This document shows positions 36,000-47,761 of a DNA stretch of 64,000 nucleotides, piece after piece. The notes beneath the pieces were generated by a model. That model saw nothing but the letters and a program-made list of their open reading frames with translations. It had not been told where the DNA came from and searched no databases. Source of the stretch: Trichocoleus sp. FACHB-46 (lineage in GTDB: Bacteria > Cyanobacteriota > Cyanobacteriia > FACHB-46). Position 1 is the first letter of the stretch. Each line of letters begins with the position of its first letter. The DNA lies in contig NZ_JACJOD010000022.1 of the NCBI RefSeq assembly GCF_014695385.1, positions 186,001 to 250,000 of the forward strand. Reading direction: 5' to 3'. Both the position numbers and the translations under genes were made by a program.

Positions 36000-37055
36000 A
36001 TGATGAGTAGGAGTGGGCAGGAAAGCATTCAAGCTGCGGCTGAATTGTTGGAGCAATACAGCTCGGGTAGAAGAGACTTTTGTCAAGCAGAGCTAAGCCA
36101 AGCAAATTTAATTGAAGCCGTACTCTGTGAAGCTGACCTCTCGAAATCTAATTTGACTGAATCTAATTTGATTCTGGCTAACCTCTCTCAAGCTAATTTA
36201 ACTGGAGCAGTTTTAGTTCGGGCCAACTTGAATGGAGCAGAGTTAATTAATGCCAACCTTAGTCAATCTAATCAAGTCCAAGCTGGTTTAATTGGAGCCA
36301 ATCTGAGCGGAGCCAATCTGAGCGGAGCCAATCTGAGCGGAGCCAATCTGAGCGGAGCCAATCTGAGCGGAGCCAATCTGAGCGGAGCCAATCTGAGCGG
36401 AGCCAATCTGAGCGGAGCCAATCTGAGCGGAGCCAATCTGAGCGGAGCCAATCTGAGCGGAGCCAATCTGAGTGGAATAGATTTTCACAAAGTATTTTGT
36501 AGCCTGACGACTTGTTTCCCTCCAGACTTTAATGTGGGGGCGGCAGGGATATATGTTCTAAAACCCGATATCTCTCTACAGAATGTAGATTTAAGCCAAG
36601 CTAACTTAGACTGGGTAGATCTGAATTTCGCTTCTCTACAAAAGGTTACTTTAGTCGAAGCAACATTACGTCAAGCAGGTTTGGCTTATGCCAATTTAAG
36701 CAATTCAAATTTAAGTAAAGCTAATTTAACCGCAGCCAATCTTAGCCAAGCTAACTTAGAAACTGCTAATTTGACAGCCGCCATCTTAAATGATGCGAAT
36801 TTAGGACAAGCAAAATTAGCTAAAGCTAACCTCAATCAAGCAATTCTAGTAAACGCTAATTTAAGTGAAGCTAATCTAGAATCTAGTCATCTAATTGGGG
36901 CTAATTTATGCGGAGCAGATTTAAGTAAGGCTAAGCTTTCCCAAGCAAATCTGCAAGATGCTATTTATGATCAAGGTAGTGACTTTGCCGCCGGAACTCG
37001 TTTCCCAAAGGGCTTCAATCCTGAAAGGGCTGGAGCTTCTATTCGTAATGCTTAA
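36000..37055 (+). CDS. Pentapeptide-repeat protein with internal minisatellite
   Basis: A 351-residue protein built nearly entirely of A(N/D)LxX pentapeptide repeats, forming a right-handed quadrilateral beta-helix. Residues about 99-158 are twelve identical GANLS units (36294-36473), flanked by ordinary diverged repeats. A non-repeat insert ([17 protein letters not shown]) interrupts the helix, and the end [12 protein letters not shown] is a common cap in cyanobacterial members. There is no signal peptide, so it is probably cytoplasmic. Start ATG 36000 or 36003. Function unknown. Confidence 0.88.
   Translation: MMSRSGQESIQAAAELLEQYSSGRRDFCQAELSQANLIEAVLCEADLSKSNLTESNLILANLSQANLTGAVLVRANLNGAELINANLSQSNQVQAGLIGANLSGANLSGANLSGANLSGANLSGANLSGANLSGANLSGANLSGANLSGANLSGANLSGIDFHKVFCSLTTCFPPDFNVGAAGIYVLKPDISLQNVDLSQANLDWVDLNFASLQKVTLVEATLRQAGLAYANLSNSNLSKANLTAANLSQANLETANLTAAILNDANLGQAKLAKANLNQAILVNANLSEANLESSHLIGANLCGADLSKAKLSQANLQDAIYDQGSDFAAGTRFPKGFNPERAGASIRNA
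36294..36473 (+). repeat. 15-bp coding minisatellite, 12 units
   Basis: GGAGCCAATCTGAGC is repeated eleven times without a change; the twelfth unit ends AGT instead of AGC. Each unit encodes Gly-Ala-Asn-Leu-Ser. Because the units are multiples of three, gain or loss keeps the frame. Confidence 0.97.
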
Positions 37056-37074
37056 AGCATAGTTATCTTTAATA

Positions 37075-38028
37075 TTAGGTATTGCTGAGGTTGGCACGGG
37101 CATTACGGCGTAACATCTCAGGTTTGATCCGCCGTAGGGCGGAAGCTGGAAAGCGGCGATCGCATTCTTCATCAGAAATGTTTGCCAGTTCACTCAGCTT
37201 AGGAGCCACGTTCCGGGGGTAAGGCTGAAAATCAGTAGCATCTGTGGCTTGAGCAAAGCGTTGGTTCCAAGGGCAGACATCTTGGCAGATATCACAGCCT
37301 GCGACCCAGCCCTGCATTTTAGTCGCGATGGCTTCTGGGAGGGTTTCAGCTCGGTTCTCAATCGTATGGTAGGCAATGCAGCGGTTGGCATCTACTACAA
37401 ACGGTTGAGCGATCGCTCCGGTGGGGCAAGCTTCCAGGCAGCGGGTACAGGTGCCGCAATGCTCGGTGTGCGGGCGATCGGGTTCTAAAGCTAAGTTGGT
37501 TAACACCTCCCCGAGAAAAACCCAAGAACCATACTCTCGCGTAATCACGTTACTATTTTTGGCAATCCACCCCAAGCCCGCTCGTTGAGCCCAAGCTTTA
37601 TCCTGAATAGGGCCTGTATCAGCATAGTAACGGGCTTGGATGCCGTCCCCTTGGGCTTGTAGCCAGTTAGCAAAAGCCTTGAGTTTTTTGTGCAGTATGC
37701 GATGGTAGTCTCGCCCCCAACCGTAGCGGGAAATCTTGGCATACTCTTGTCCTTCAGGCCGCTGATCGGCAGTGTAGTAGTTGAGTGCCACGCAGATGAC
37801 TGACTGCACCTCTGGCATAATTAGGCGTACATCTTGGCGTTTAGGATTATCCATCCAAGCCATATCCGCTTGGTAGCCTGTATTTAACCAAGTTTGCAGA
37901 CTTTGTATTTCAGGACTGTTGGCATCGAGGTCTACTGCGGCAATTCCAACCTTGTGAAAGCCTAGCTCCAAAGCTTTTTGCTTGATGCGATCGCGATCGG
38001 TATTGGCAGCTCTGACTACGTCACTCAT
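37075..38028 (-). CDS. queG: Epoxyqueuosine reductase
   Basis: Catalyses the last step of queuosine synthesis in tRNA, reducing epoxyqueuosine with a cobalamin cofactor and two 4Fe-4S clusters. The cluster ligands are visible in CGTCTRCLEACPTGA and CDICQDVCPW. The N-terminal region has KVGIAAVD and NPKRQDVRL, and the middle KAWAQRAGLGWIAKN. ATG 38028 (MSDVVRAAN, 317 residues) is preferred because the longer frame to 38052 would overlap the trmB stop. It lies 10 bases downstream of trmB, so the two tRNA-modification genes form an operon. Confidence 0.93.
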   Translation of the reverse strand: MSDVVRAANTDRDRIKQKALELGFHKVGIAAVDLDANSPEIQSLQTWLNTGYQADMAWMDNPKRQDVRLIMPEVQSVICVALNYYTADQRPEGQEYAKISRYGWGRDYHRILHKKLKAFANWLQAQGDGIQARYYADTGPIQDKAWAQRAGLGWIAKNSNVITREYGSWVFLGEVLTNLALEPDRPHTEHCGTCTRCLEACPTGAIAQPFVVDANRCIAYHTIENRAETLPEAIATKMQGWVAGCDICQDVCPWNQRFAQATDATDFQPYPRNVAPKLSELANISDEECDRRFPASALRRIKPEMLRRNARANLSNT

Positions 38029-38038
38029 AGGGTTGACT

Positions 38039-38671
38039 CTAAGTACGCGCAAACAAAGCTCGGTAGACAGGTTCTCCCCGTTCCAACGTCATACATTCCC
38101 GTTCCGTCGGCACAGTTAGAGGATTTTCACTCAGCCAATATTCCCCCTGCCGCTGAAACGCTGCATGCTCCTCAAAGCGATCGCACATTTCTACAGCCAC
38201 TTCTTGAATATCAGACTGAAGAAAGACAACGCCACCCTTAACCAAATAGCTAGCCAGTTCTCTCACTAACTCTGGCTGCACTACCCGTCGCTTTTGGTGT
38301 CGGCGCTTAAACCAAGGGTCAGGAAACTGGATCGTTACTCGTTGCAACACTCCCTTCGGTAAAGAGTGCAACAGCGATCGCGCCGAAGTATTGGCATTAC
38401 AAAACAAGTAGTGCAAATTGGGCAAATTCAGCTCATCGCGCTCCTGGTTAGCTTGATCTACCAAAGGAGCCCGAATTTCCAAACCTAAAAAATTCCAACT
38501 CGGTTCCGTTTGCGCCATACTCAGCACAAAGCGCCCCCTAGCACAGCCAATGTCCAAATGCAGCGGCTGGTTTGAGTCCGTATACACTTGGTTCCAATCC
38601 GGGGGATGAACTGGACTTTGATATTTGCGGCTCAGCGGATTAACGTGTTCTCGAACTCGAACCAGTGACAA
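38039..38671 (-). CDS. trmB: tRNA (guanine-N7-)-methyltransferase
   Basis: Methylates G46 of tRNA using S-adenosylmethionine. The 210-residue protein shows motif I ([17 protein letters not shown]), the acidic end of beta-2 ([15 protein letters not shown]), and the TrmB signature [17 protein letters not shown], and ends with [14 protein letters not shown]. First gene of the trmB-queG operon. Start ATG 38671. Confidence 0.95.
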   Translation of the reverse strand: MSLVRVREHVNPLSRKYQSPVHPPDWNQVYTDSNQPLHLDIGCARGRFVLSMAQTEPSWNFLGLEIRAPLVDQANQERDELNLPNLHYLFCNANTSARSLLHSLPKGVLQRVTIQFPDPWFKRRHQKRRVVQPELVRELASYLVKGGVVFLQSDIQEVAVEMCDRFEEHAAFQRQGEYWLSENPLTVPTERECMTLERGEPVYRALFART

Positions 38672-38853
38672 GGTTAATGCTTCCTCTCGTAAATGCTGAA
38701 CAAGCTGTACCGTAATTTCTTCTCAGGATTATCCTTTAGAGGAAATCAGTTTGCGACAATATAAACCAATTTAATCGATTCCCAAGTTAGTTCTCCGCCA
38801 TCAAGGGTGGAGTTGCTTTAACCGTTTGATCACCCGCTTTAAAAAATCACCTT

Positions 38854-39993
38854 ATGAGCTTGCAGTTTCGCTTCGCTGTTGTCAGCGATCTCCATGTTGC
38901 CTTACCCCATACCATTTGGGAGCATCCTAATCGGTTTCACTTGGTCGAGGTGAGCATCCCTGCCCTGGAAATTATTTTGGCGCACTTAGAGCAACTAAAT
39001 CTTGATTTTTTACTCATTCCTGGCGATCTCACCCAGCATGGCGAACCCGAAAATCATGCTTGGCTGACGGAGCGATTAGCTCAACTCCCTTTTCCCACGT
39101 ACGTTGTGCCTGGTAATCATGATGTCCCAACTCCTATGCCTGATGGCACTTCGATTGGTTGGGCTGATTTTCCCACCTACTACCATAAGTTCGGCTATGA
39201 AGATACCTCTCGGATGTATTACACCTGTGAACTCTTGCCTGGAGTGCGCTTAATTGGGCTGAACTCCAACCAATTTGACGCCCAAGGCAAACAAACAGGT
39301 TATCTAGATGAGCAGCAGCTTAACTGGCTCAGTCACGTTTTAGCCGAAATCGAACCGGACGAATTAGTGCTAGTAATGCTGCATCACAACGTAGTAGAGC
39401 ACCTGCCCAACCAATCGCAACACCCATTGGGCCGCCGCTACATGCTAGACAATGCGCCAACTCTCTTGCAAATGCTGCAAGACGCGGGGGTGCAGCTTGT
39501 ATTTACTGGGCATCTGCATGTGCAGGATATTGCTCAGCACCAAGGTATTTACGAGATTACCACTGGCTCCTTGGTCAGCTATCCCCATCCCTATCGAGTT
39601 TTGCAGTTTCATCGCGATCGCCAAGGCAGACAATGGCTGCAAGTAGAATCCCATCGGGTTGACGCTGTGCCCGATTGGCCGCAACTGCAACAAGCCTCTC
39701 GTCAATGGATGGGCGATCGCAGTCATCCCTTCATGCTGAAACTGCTGACTCAACCACCGCTCAATTTGCCACCAGAGGAAGCCGAAATTTTGCTGCCGAG
39801 CCTACGCTACTTCTGGGCCAAAATTGCGGATGGGGACGCTTTGTTTGACTTCTCGCACTTTCCTTTAGCCGCACAGCAGTACTTTGAGAGCTTTAGCGCC
39901 ACCAATCGTTGGGGTAGTCCTGCATTGATTGATAACCACAGCACTTTGCTCCTGCGAACCAAGCAAGCAAAATCTTCATCTAAGCCCGTCTAG
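38854..39993 (+). CDS. Metallophosphoesterase (calcineurin-like)
   Basis: A 379-residue cytoplasmic phosphoesterase. The metal ligands appear in order: [38 protein letters not shown] and [10 protein letters not shown]. The order and spacing fit the Icc/GpdQ-like class III phosphodiesterases, which hydrolyse cyclic nucleotides or glycerophosphodiesters; the substrate here is unknown. The C-terminal 100 residues are a helical extension. It overlaps the 3' end of the convergent cheB gene by 14 bases. Confidence 0.88.
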   Translation: MSLQFRFAVVSDLHVALPHTIWEHPNRFHLVEVSIPALEIILAHLEQLNLDFLLIPGDLTQHGEPENHAWLTERLAQLPFPTYVVPGNHDVPTPMPDGTSIGWADFPTYYHKFGYEDTSRMYYTCELLPGVRLIGLNSNQFDAQGKQTGYLDEQQLNWLSHVLAEIEPDELVLVMLHHNVVEHLPNQSQHPLGRRYMLDNAPTLLQMLQDAGVQLVFTGHLHVQDIAQHQGIYEITTGSLVSYPHPYRVLQFHRDRQGRQWLQVESHRVDAVPDWPQLQQASRQWMGDRSHPFMLKLLTQPPLNLPPEEAEILLPSLRYFWAKIADGDALFDFSHFPLAAQQYFESFSATNRWGSPALIDNHSTLLLRTKQAKSSSKPV

Positions 39994-41017
39994 TCCAGCG
40001 GCGTGAAACCTGTTCCATACAAGCAGACGCGATCGCAGGTAGAGGTAAAACTTCTTTCGCAGCACCCAGCTCAACCGCAGCTTTGGGCATGCCATAGACC
40101 ACACAAGTCTCGCGATTTTGAGCGATCGTATGCCAGCCAGCGGCGTAAAGAGATTTGAGACCCATGGCACCGTCTTTGCCCATCCCCGTGAGCAGCACTG
40201 CCACTCCTTTTCGGGGCCAGTGAGCCGCTACGCTGTTGAAAAAGACATCTACAGAGGGGCGATAAACACACTGCGATGGCTCTGGCGTATAGGCCAAAGT
40301 CAGATCTGCTTGCACAATCAAGTGATGGTTAGTACTAGCGACAGAAACAGTACCTGCCTGAAGGACTTGGCCGTGCTGGGCAATTTTTACCGGGATAGTG
40401 GTTTGCTGATTCATCCACTCAGTTAAACCGGGAGCAAATTGAGCATCAACATGCTGGATGATGACCACTGCTGCCGGAAAATTAGCTGGGAACTGGGACA
40501 AAATGGTTCGCAGCGCTTGCGGTCCTCCAGTGGAAGCGCCAATCACGACCAAAGGAGGCGTTGGATGAGCGAAACTATCTGGTTGTATCGAGTTTGGCGA
40601 TCGCGACTTTCGAGCTGTAGACTTGCCAATCAGCTTAGCTACCATCGCAATTTTAGCCAATACTTCAGTGCCACTCGCCCCCTGTCCTTGTGGCCCCAAA
40701 ATAGGCGTGTTCACTGCATCTAAAGCGCCATAACCCATTGCTTCAAACACCTTAGCGCCGTGGCCGCTCACCGTTGCGGTGACTAGTACGATAGCGCAGG
40801 GAGATTGAGCCATAATTTGGCGGGTTGCAGCGACTCCATCCAACTCAGGCATCAACAAATCCATCAAAATTAAGTCTGGGGTGTCTTGAGCGGCTTTCGT
40901 CACCGCTTCAGCTCCATTGCGAGCTATCCAAGCAACTTCGTATTCTGGAGCGCTGGCAACTACACGGCGAAGCGCTTCTACCGCCAGCAGCATGTCATTG
41001 ACGATGGCAACTCTCAT
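39980..41017 (-). CDS. cheB: CheB-type receptor methylesterase (WspF-like)
   Basis: A 345-residue response regulator with a methylesterase. The receiver has the phospho-accepting D53 in [14 protein letters not shown] and the conserved Lys region replaced by NTPI. The esterase has S162 in [14 protein letters not shown]189 in VIIQHVD and the Asp of [13 protein letters not shown]. It removes methyl groups from chemoreceptor glutamates, and in the Wsp system (WspF) this damps the signal. It is the last gene of the leftward chemosensory operon, with its start overlapping the cheA stop by 4 bases. Confidence 0.93.
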   Translation of the reverse strand: MRVAIVNDMLLAVEALRRVVASAPEYEVAWIARNGAEAVTKAAQDTPDLILMDLLMPELDGVAATRQIMAQSPCAIVLVTATVSGHGAKVFEAMGYGALDAVNTPILGPQGQGASGTEVLAKIAMVAKLIGKSTARKSRSPNSIQPDSFAHPTPPLVVIGASTGGPQALRTILSQFPANFPAAVVIIQHVDAQFAPGLTEWMNQQTTIPVKIAQHGQVLQAGTVSVASTNHHLIVQADLTLAYTPEPSQCVYRPSVDVFFNSVAAHWPRKGVAVLLTGMGKDGAMGLKSLYAAGWHTIAQNRETCVVYGMPKAAVELGAAKEVLPLPAIASACMEQVSRRWTRRA

Positions 41018-43464
41018 GCGATCGCCTCACCGATGAGATCGCGCACGGCCTTGAGGAGGGTGTCGTCATGAAAGCTACTTTTAGTTAGGTAGTAGTCCGC
41101 TCCCACTTCCAACCCCCGCATGCGGTCTTCTTCTCGGTCTTTGTACGACACAATAATCACGGGTAAAGATTTTAAGGTGGCATGTTGCTTCAATTGACCA
41201 ATCAGCTCAATCCCATTCATCCGGGGCATGTCAATATCCGTGACGACCAAATCAAAATGCCCTGTACGAATGGCATTCCAGCCATCTATACCATTAACCG
41301 CTACTTCCACCGCATATCCTTTGTTTTGCAATAACTTCCGCTCCATTTCGCGTACCGTAATGGAGTCATCTACGACTAAAACGCGCTTTTGAGCTTTGGG
41401 TGCTAGCTGGGCTGTTTTACGACTGATATGACTAAGCTGACCATTAGCTAGCAGATGATCAATTGATCGCACCATGTCTTCCACGTCGATGAGGAGGACC
41501 GGAGAGCCATCTTCCAGGAGAGCCGCCGCGCTAATATTTTTCACCTTACCCAAGCGGGAATCGAGGGGCCTAACCACTAGATCTCGCTCACCCAGAAACC
41601 GATCTACCACTAGGCCATAGCAGCTCAAGCGATCGCTGATTACGATGATCGGGAGATCCTTGGCATGACCGGAAGAGGCAGGTAGCTCTAGAACTTGATG
41701 AGCCACTACCAGACCAATATTTTGCTCATCAATGGTGAAGAACTGGCGGTTTTCTGCCACCGCGATCGCCTCTGGTTCCACCATGACAATGCGGTCAATC
41801 CGAGTCAGCGGCAAGGCATAGGGCTCACCAGAAATCTCGACTAAAAGCGTGCGAATGACTGACAAAGTCAGGGGCAATTGCAGGTAAAAAGTCATGCCTT
41901 TACCTGGTTTAGAGATCGCCCGTAAGCTCCCCCCAACTTCCTGAATCATGTTCTGCACAATATTTAGCCCCACACCCCGTCCCGAGAGCTCCGTCACCGT
42001 ATCGCTGGTGGAAAAGCCTGGTAGGAACAGAAACTCAATTAGCTCCGCTTCTGCGAGTTGAGGAGCCATCTCAGGGCTGACCAATTGTTTGCTGACGATC
42101 TTGGCGCGTAAACGCTCAAAATCCATGCCTCGTCCGTCATCAGACACGGTGATCGAAAGCATGCCGCCCTGATGTAATGCTTCTAGACGTACTAATCCTT
42201 CTCCTGGTTTACCTGCTGCTAAGCGCTCTGCGACTGATTCAATGCCGTGGTCAACGGCGTTGCGGAGCAGGTGGGTGAGCGGTGCTTCTAGCTTTTCTAA
42301 AATGTCTCGGTCTACATCTGTAGCTTTGCCCAAAACTTCAAACCGGATCTGCTTATCTAGCTGCCTACCTAAATCTCGCACCATGCGCGGAAATGCCTGC
42401 ACGCCATCGGCAAAGGGGCGCATGTGACTCGCCAAAACTTCGCGATAGAGGCGATCGGACAAATTGGCAGAACGACGGGCAAATAGTTCCAATTCATTCA
42501 AGCGATCGCTCAACATCTGACGGCAATCAGTGGCTTGCTGCCGCACGGCATTGAGGTAGTTTTCGCTGCGCTGATTTAAGGGCTGCCCAACTAAAGATTC
42601 CTGCAACTTTTCTAACAAAGTGGACAGATCTGTTTGTTGCCGCCTCAGTTTTAATAAGGAATCGGCAAATGGTTGGAGCCAATTCGCTTCTACTAGCGAT
42701 TCTCCAGCCAATCCCATCAAACGGCTGAGGTTGTCGGCACTGACTCGAACCACCCGATCTAAGTTGTCGGCTGTCTGCATACCAGACGAGCTGAGCGGTG
42801 TCGCTTTAGCTGTTGCGGATAACGACGCGCCGGAAGCAACCGGATCAGCGATCGCTGTGGTGGCAATTTGGCTCTCTGCCATAGTTAAGCCCACAGTTGA
42901 CAGATGCGTTGCGATCGCTTCTGCTTCCAGAATCGGTGCTTGATTCAGTTCCTCAGGCGCGAGCGTACCAACTGGAGTAATTTCTACTGAAACGGTTGCG
43001 TCAGAAAGGACTGCTAGTTCGTTGGCGAGAGATTGCGATTGTGGATCTGGTTGTGGGTCTAGTAAAGTGGCGATCGCCCTGACCAGCGCTTCAATCCCCT
43101 CCGTTTGCTCGGCTAGCCACCCCTGTAATTGGGCCTCTGAAACTTGGCTTAACCGTAACAACAGATCAACGCCTTGGAGCAGTACATCAATATGCTCTGC
43201 CGCTAAAGTTGCAGTGCCCATCTGAGCACTCGCAAAGCAATCTTCCATCACATGAGCCAGTCGGACGCCCACCTCTAAATCAACAATTCGCGCGGCTCCT
43301 TTAATCGAGTGAGCGGCACGCATCAAGGACTCCAAGGTCTCAGGCAGCCCAGGATGAGTTTCTAACTCCAGCAAACCGTGGTTTAAGACTGCTGCTTGCG
43401 CCTCTACCTCCATCCGGAACAATTCCAGCATGGAGAAATGGCTAAAATCCTGATTTGCGCTCAC
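41014..43464 (-). CDS. cheA: Hybrid CheA histidine kinase with C-terminal receiver (WspE-like)
   Basis: An 816-residue chemosensory kinase. In order: an Hpt domain with phospho-accepting H52 ([11 protein letters not shown]); an Ala/Thr-rich linker; the dimerisation region; the ATPase domain ([32 protein letters not shown]); a CheW-like coupling domain; and a receiver with phospho-accepting D743 ([15 protein letters not shown]). The receiver motif [20 protein letters not shown] is close to my memory of WspE. It has no CheY-binding P2 domain that I can see. It overlaps cheB (4 bases) and the CheW gene (1 base), so all three are translationally coupled. Confidence 0.93.
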   Translation of the reverse strand: MSANQDFSHFSMLELFRMEVEAQAAVLNHGLLELETHPGLPETLESLMRAAHSIKGAARIVDLEVGVRLAHVMEDCFASAQMGTATLAAEHIDVLLQGVDLLLRLSQVSEAQLQGWLAEQTEGIEALVRAIATLLDPQPDPQSQSLANELAVLSDATVSVEITPVGTLAPEELNQAPILEAEAIATHLSTVGLTMAESQIATTAIADPVASGASLSATAKATPLSSSGMQTADNLDRVVRVSADNLSRLMGLAGESLVEANWLQPFADSLLKLRRQQTDLSTLLEKLQESLVGQPLNQRSENYLNAVRQQATDCRQMLSDRLNELELFARRSANLSDRLYREVLASHMRPFADGVQAFPRMVRDLGRQLDKQIRFEVLGKATDVDRDILEKLEAPLTHLLRNAVDHGIESVAERLAAGKPGEGLVRLEALHQGGMLSITVSDDGRGMDFERLRAKIVSKQLVSPEMAPQLAEAELIEFLFLPGFSTSDTVTELSGRGVGLNIVQNMIQEVGGSLRAISKPGKGMTFYLQLPLTLSVIRTLLVEISGEPYALPLTRIDRIVMVEPEAIAVAENRQFFTIDEQNIGLVVAHQVLELPASSGHAKDLPIIVISDRLSCYGLVVDRFLGERDLVVRPLDSRLGKVKNISAAALLEDGSPVLLIDVEDMVRSIDHLLANGQLSHISRKTAQLAPKAQKRVLVVDDSITVREMERKLLQNKGYAVEVAVNGIDGWNAIRTGHFDLVVTDIDMPRMNGIELIGQLKQHATLKSLPVIIVSYKDREEDRMRGLEVGADYYLTKSSFHDDTLLKAVRDLIGEAIA

Positions 43465-44141
43465 TACAGCAGCCTCCGGTTCAAGGTGTAAAACAGCAGC
43501 TCGTCATCTAAATAGTTCACACTATGGTTTTGCCAGTTGATGATGCCCTTGGTGTAGGTATCCTTGGCATTCGAGAGCGTTGCAGGTAAATTGCGGATGT
43601 CATCGGGGTGAATGCGCTGCACACCATAGACTTCATCAACGGGAAAGACCCAGCTACTTTTCTGGCTTTGCACCACCACCATGCGCTGATAGGCCATCTG
43701 ATGCGTGGTTGAAGCAGCAGCCACCTGCCCAATACCGAGCAGATCACGCAGAGAGATACACAATTGCAACTCACCGCGAATATTCACCAAGCCTTGAAAG
43801 ATCTGGTTACTCCGGTGCGGCAAAGTCCGAACTGAGCTAACTTGGGTAATCTCCTGAAACAACAGCGCTGATAGGGCTAACCATTCCTGGCCCAAGCGAA
43901 AGATCACTACTGATAGAGTGCCCGCCGTCTGCTCTATTTTCTCCTCAGCTAAGGAGCTAGCCCACTCCAGTAGATAATTAGCCGGGATCTCTCGCTCTAG
44001 TAAACTGCGTCCCGCTTGGGCGTAGACGGGACAGTTGCGGCAATGAATCATCTCCAAAAGTTCGGGGCAGGCGCGATCGCCGGAGACACCGATGGTATTC
44101 CAGCAGCGTTCGGAAGGAGATGACAAGTTTAGTTGATTCAT
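43464..44141 (-). CDS. CheW-like coupling protein with N-terminal Cys motif (WspD-like)
   Basis: A 225-residue CheW-domain protein. Before the CheW domain (residues about 80-215, VVIFRLGQEWLALSALLFQE ... GLVNIRGELQLCISL) there is a 70-residue head with four cysteines, C13, C25, C34 and C37, in CWNTIGVSGDRACPELLE and HCRNCPVY. As I recall, this GDRxCPEL/HCRNCPVY head is the mark of the WspD branch and distinguishes it from ordinary CheW. The cysteines may bind metal or sense redox state. It follows the MCP by 44 bases and overlaps cheA by one base. Confidence 0.87.
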   Translation of the reverse strand: MNQLNLSSPSERCWNTIGVSGDRACPELLEMIHCRNCPVYAQAGRSLLEREIPANYLLEWASSLAEEKIEQTAGTLSVVIFRLGQEWLALSALLFQEITQVSSVRTLPHRSNQIFQGLVNIRGELQLCISLRDLLGIGQVAAASTTHQMAYQRMVVVQSQKSSWVFPVDEVYGVQRIHPDDIRNLPATLSNAKDTYTKGIINWQNHSVNYLDDELLFYTLNRRLL

Positions 44142-44185
44142 AAGCTGCCGTAAATTTGAACCGAGACCGTTCTGATGTAAGAGCT

Positions 44186-45814
44186 TTAAGGGGAAATTGG
44201 GCGATCGCTGACTTGAAACCGAGCAATCTCTTGATGTAGCCCTTGCGCTACTTCGCCTAGCTGGGCGATCGCTCGATTAATTTCTTGAAGTGAATCAGCG
44301 GTTTGCGTCGATACATCACTCAGTTGCACCATGACATCACTAATCTGTTGTGCCCCTTGTGCCTGAGTTTCCATTCCTTGCGTCACAATCAAAAATTGCG
44401 GAGTCAGTGTTGTCACCTGCTCAATAATCTGACCCATTTGCTGGCTAATTTCCCTGACTTCCTCAGCTCCCTGCTTCACTTCCTGGTTGAACTTATCCAT
44501 TTCCATCACCCCAGTGGAGACAGAAGCCTGCATTTCTTTCACCGTTTGCTCAATATCTAAAGTAGCCACAGCGGTTTGGTCGGCCAAGCGGCGAATCTCT
44601 CTCGCCACTACTGCAAAGCCCAACCCCTGTTCTCCTGCTTTTTCCGCCTCGATCGCAGCATTTAAGGAGAGTAAATTCGTCTGGTCAGCCACTTTGGTAA
44701 TGGTCTTAATCACACCATTAATGCTTTGGGCCTTTTCGCGAATCACCTCCAGCCTGGAGGTAATGGAGGTGGTTGACCTCATTAATTGCTGCATCGAATT
44801 GGCCATAGCCGTGAGATTAACCTGGCTCACGCTGGCACTAGCAGCCGTAGTCTGAGACTTAGCAGCTACCACTTCCATCGTTTGCACCAAGTCTTCAGAA
44901 GTAACCGCAATCTGTTTTGCGGTCGCCACTACCTCTCGGGTCGAAGCCACTTGTTCTGTCACGGTGGCCTCTAGTTGTTTCCCAAAAGCAGTCAGCTTGG
45001 TGATAGAAGCTGTCACTTGAATGCCAGATTGTTGGACTTGACCAACGAAGCCACTGAGTCCCCGAATCATCCTTTGAAAGGCGAGGAGAAGCTGACCGAT
45101 TTCATTGCGATCGCTAATATCAGTTTTCAACTTTACGGTTAAATCACCGACAGAGATTTTCTCCGCAACATCTACAATCTCCGCAATCTGAGACTCCACT
45201 TGCCGAGAAAGCCAAAGCCCAATAATCAGATTAAAAACAACAGATATAACTACACCCAAAAACACTGAAACAACAACTAGTTTTTGGGCGGATTCAGATT
45301 CTTGCTCCAAGCGCTGTAACGCAGCCTGCTCTACCTGCAAAATTTGTTGTCGAGCTTCGTCAATATCATCCATTCGCAGAGATTTCATCAGAGCTTTAGC
45401 TTCAACCAATTGGCCTGAGTCAATTAGCTCAAAAATCTTCTGAGCAATTGCTTCATTTCGGTTCACCTTTTTGGCAAGATCCGCTATTTGCTGCTGACGC
45501 TCTAAACTCTGCGCTTGCTGATCCAGCTTTCCATAAGATTGATTGAATAGTTCTAAACCTTGATCATAGGATTGGATATAGCTTTTATCTTCTGGAAATA
45601 GCAGATAGCCTCGGACATTTCTGACCATTCTGGCAACGCCCAGCACCATTTGATCAACCTCAATAATGGTAGTCTGAGCTATCTTTTCTTCTGCCTGTCT
45701 TTGAAAAGCATTGCTTGTGTTTACATGAACGATTCCCCCTAGCCCTACTAAACACAAAATTGGTAGGGAGTATCCTATCAAGATCCGGTTTCTTAGTTTC
45801 TTATGCTTCAACAT
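44186..45814 (-). CDS. Methyl-accepting chemotaxis protein
   Basis: From ATG 45814 the receptor has 542 residues. A first membrane span follows the basic start ([17 protein letters not shown]), then a periplasmic helical domain with [16 protein letters not shown] that fits a four-helix bundle, and a second span ([20 protein letters not shown]). HAMP and a cytoplasmic coiled coil follow, with the kinase-interaction tip [20 protein letters not shown]. It has no C-terminal methylation pentapeptide. Its ATG lies inside the end of an upstream MCP remnant (45801-46047), so translation may be coupled to that fragment. WspA-like in position. Confidence 0.92.
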   Translation of the reverse strand: MLKHKKLRNRILIGYSLPILCLVGLGGIVHVNTSNAFQRQAEEKIAQTTIIEVDQMVLGVARMVRNVRGYLLFPEDKSYIQSYDQGLELFNQSYGKLDQQAQSLERQQQIADLAKKVNRNEAIAQKIFELIDSGQLVEAKALMKSLRMDDIDEARQQILQVEQAALQRLEQESESAQKLVVVSVFLGVVISVVFNLIIGLWLSRQVESQIAEIVDVAEKISVGDLTVKLKTDISDRNEIGQLLLAFQRMIRGLSGFVGQVQQSGIQVTASITKLTAFGKQLEATVTEQVASTREVVATAKQIAVTSEDLVQTMEVVAAKSQTTAASASVSQVNLTAMANSMQQLMRSTTSITSRLEVIREKAQSINGVIKTITKVADQTNLLSLNAAIEAEKAGEQGLGFAVVAREIRRLADQTAVATLDIEQTVKEMQASVSTGVMEMDKFNQEVKQGAEEVREISQQMGQIIEQVTTLTPQFLIVTQGMETQAQGAQQISDVMVQLSDVSTQTADSLQEINRAIAQLGEVAQGLHQEIARFQVSDRPISP

Positions 45815-46047
45815 AGGCTTTGTGCTTAGATGAGTTGACTTTGAAGCGGGAAATCCCCTCACTTAGTATCTGGGCTACCTCTTTCAGCAACTCGATCGCC
45901 TGATTAATTTCCTTAAGAGAATCTGCCGTCTGCTCAGAGGTATCTCGCAGTTGCATCATGGCTTCGTTGATTTGTTGAGCGCCTTGAGCCTGGCCTTCCA
46001 TGCCTTGATTGACCGTGAGCAATCTGGGTGCTAGCGCCTCTACCTGG
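45801..46047 (-). pseudogene. 3' remnant of a third MCP gene
   Basis: About 81 codons in one frame match the C-terminal end of both neighbouring MCPs: QVEALAPRLLTVNQGMEGQA, then GAQQINEAMMQLRDTSEQTA and the ending GISRFKV. The upstream 480 codons are missing, and the match begins right after the stop of the previous MCP. The fragment ends KHKAYVEA, overlapping the start of the next MCP. It looks like the leftover of a middle MCP deleted by recombination between tandem copies. Confidence 0.85.
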
Positions 46048-46051
46048 CAAT

Positions 46052-47761
46052 CTAATAGCTATAGGCAGGTTGGGGTTCAAGCGCGATCGCGCCTACCTTA
46101 AAGCGAGAAATTTCTTGGCGCAAACCCTGAGCTGCTTGGTTCAACTGCTCGATCGCTCGATTAATCTCCTGCAAGGCATCCGCCGTCTGCACAGAGGTTT
46201 CGCTCAACTGCACCATTGCCTCACTGATTTGCTGCGCTCCTTGAGATTGTGCTTCCATCCCTTGATTCACTACAGAAAAGCGGGGTGATAGTGCTTGTAC
46301 TTGCTCAATAATTTCTCCTAACTGCTCACTGATAGTGCCTACATCCTCCACGCCTCGGCCCACTTCTTTGGTAAACTTGTCCATCTCCATCACTCCGGTG
46401 GAGACAGAAGATTGCATCTCCTTCACCATCTGCTCAATATCGAGGGTAGCCACAGCGGTTTGGTCGGCTAATCGACGAATTTCCCTTGCCACCACAGCAA
46501 AGCCCAAACCGTATTCCCCAGCTTTCTCTGCTTCAATAGCCGCATTGAGCGAGAGAAGATTAGTCTGGTCTGCCACTTTAGTAATCGTGTTAACCACACT
46601 GTTAATGTTGTTGGCCTTCTCACTAATAATTTCCAGCTTGGCGGAAATGGAATTAGTAGCAGCCACTAGCTGACGCATCGTAGTTGCCATTCGCAGCAAG
46701 TCTTCTTGGTTGGTAGCAGCAGCCACCGTTGTCTCTTGAGACATGGTTGCGACTTCTTCCATCGTGTTAGCCAGTTCTCCCGAAGTGGCAGCAATTTCTT
46801 TTGCGGTCACTACTACTTCATTGGTTGCCGCGACCTGCTCTGTGACGGTAGCTTCCAATTGTTTGCCAGAGGCTGCAATCTTCGTTGCCGAAGTTGTCAC
46901 TTGAATACCCGATTGCTGTACCTGGCGGATCAGGGAGTTGAGATTATGAGTCATAGATTGAAAAGCGACCAACAGCTTGTCAACTTCATCGTTGCTGTTA
47001 TTAGCACTCTCAACCTGCGTAGTTAAATCTCCGGCTGAAATTTGTTCTGCGACCACTACCACATTGGCAACTTTTGCCCCCAAGGGCTTCGCGATCGTGC
47101 GACTGAGATAGATGCCCAAAGCGATCGCTACTGTTGGTCCTGTCACTAACGTAAATATGACCCAGAAAGATGTCTGATTACTATCCTGAATAGCCATAAC
47201 CTGAGCGGCCTTCGCAACTTCAGTATTAGTGTCTAGAAGCTTAAGCAGATCCTCGGTAGCTGCATTAAAAGTAGGACGTTCTTGTTGAGACAGAAAGCGG
47301 TTGAGAGTTTGCACTTCAGATTCAGTTAAACCACTTTGCTTAGCTTCTTCGTAAAGCTGAAGAAATCGTTCTTGATCTGTTTTCCAATCCTCCCAGTGAG
47401 GCTGGAAAGCGGACTTGTAAAGCCTTGCCTCTTCAGGGGTTTGAGGCGTTGACTCGTATTGTTTAAAGCCAACATCAATTTGCTCCCAAGCCTTCTTGAT
47501 TCTGGTTAGCTCAGCCTCTTTATCATTCTCGCTAATTTCAGGATTAACCAAAACTCGCATAGAGGACTGAATTTGAGTTTGTCCCTCATTAATCTTCCAA
47601 ATACCAGCCACACTAGGAAGACTATTTTTAGTCAGAGTGTCAATATGTTTATTTAGACGGGAGATACCTAACCATCCGACACTTGCAGCAACTAAAACGA
47701 TCGCACTCATTACCCCAAATGAGCCAATCAAGCGATTCTGTAGTGACATGTTCTTGAGCAT
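46052..47761 (-). CDS. Methyl-accepting chemotaxis protein
   Basis: A 569-residue receptor with a first span ([20 protein letters not shown]), a periplasmic domain of about 160 residues with [20 protein letters not shown], and a second span ([21 protein letters not shown]). HAMP and the signalling helix follow, with tip [21 protein letters not shown]. The two MCPs are nearly identical around the tip but differ in their sensor domains, so they should feed different signals to the same CheA. Start ATG 47761; 331 bases separate it from the upstream cheR. Confidence 0.93.
   Translation of the reverse strand: MLKNMSLQNRLIGSFGVMSAIVLVAASVGWLGISRLNKHIDTLTKNSLPSVAGIWKINEGQTQIQSSMRVLVNPEISENDKEAELTRIKKAWEQIDVGFKQYESTPQTPEEARLYKSAFQPHWEDWKTDQERFLQLYEEAKQSGLTESEVQTLNRFLSQQERPTFNAATEDLLKLLDTNTEVAKAAQVMAIQDSNQTSFWVIFTLVTGPTVAIALGIYLSRTIAKPLGAKVANVVVVAEQISAGDLTTQVESANNSNDEVDKLLVAFQSMTHNLNSLIRQVQQSGIQVTTSATKIAASGKQLEATVTEQVAATNEVVVTAKEIAATSGELANTMEEVATMSQETTVAAATNQEDLLRMATTMRQLVAATNSISAKLEIISEKANNINSVVNTITKVADQTNLLSLNAAIEAEKAGEYGLGFAVVAREIRRLADQTAVATLDIEQMVKEMQSSVSTGVMEMDKFTKEVGRGVEDVGTISEQLGEIIEQVQALSPRFSVVNQGMEAQSQGAQQISEAMVQLSETSVQTADALQEINRAIEQLNQAAQGLRQEISRFKVGAIALEPQPAYSY

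Noticed and set aside
36294-36473. CRISPR-like regular repeat
   Set aside because: The units are adjacent with no spacers, only 15 bp long, and in frame within a protein-coding gene.
36272-36488. Antisense ORFs with Leu-Ala-Pro-Leu-Arg or Ile-Gly-Ser-Ala-Gln repeats
   Set aside because: They are mirror readings of the 15-bp minisatellite; the sense frame continues in a normal pentapeptide-repeat protein.
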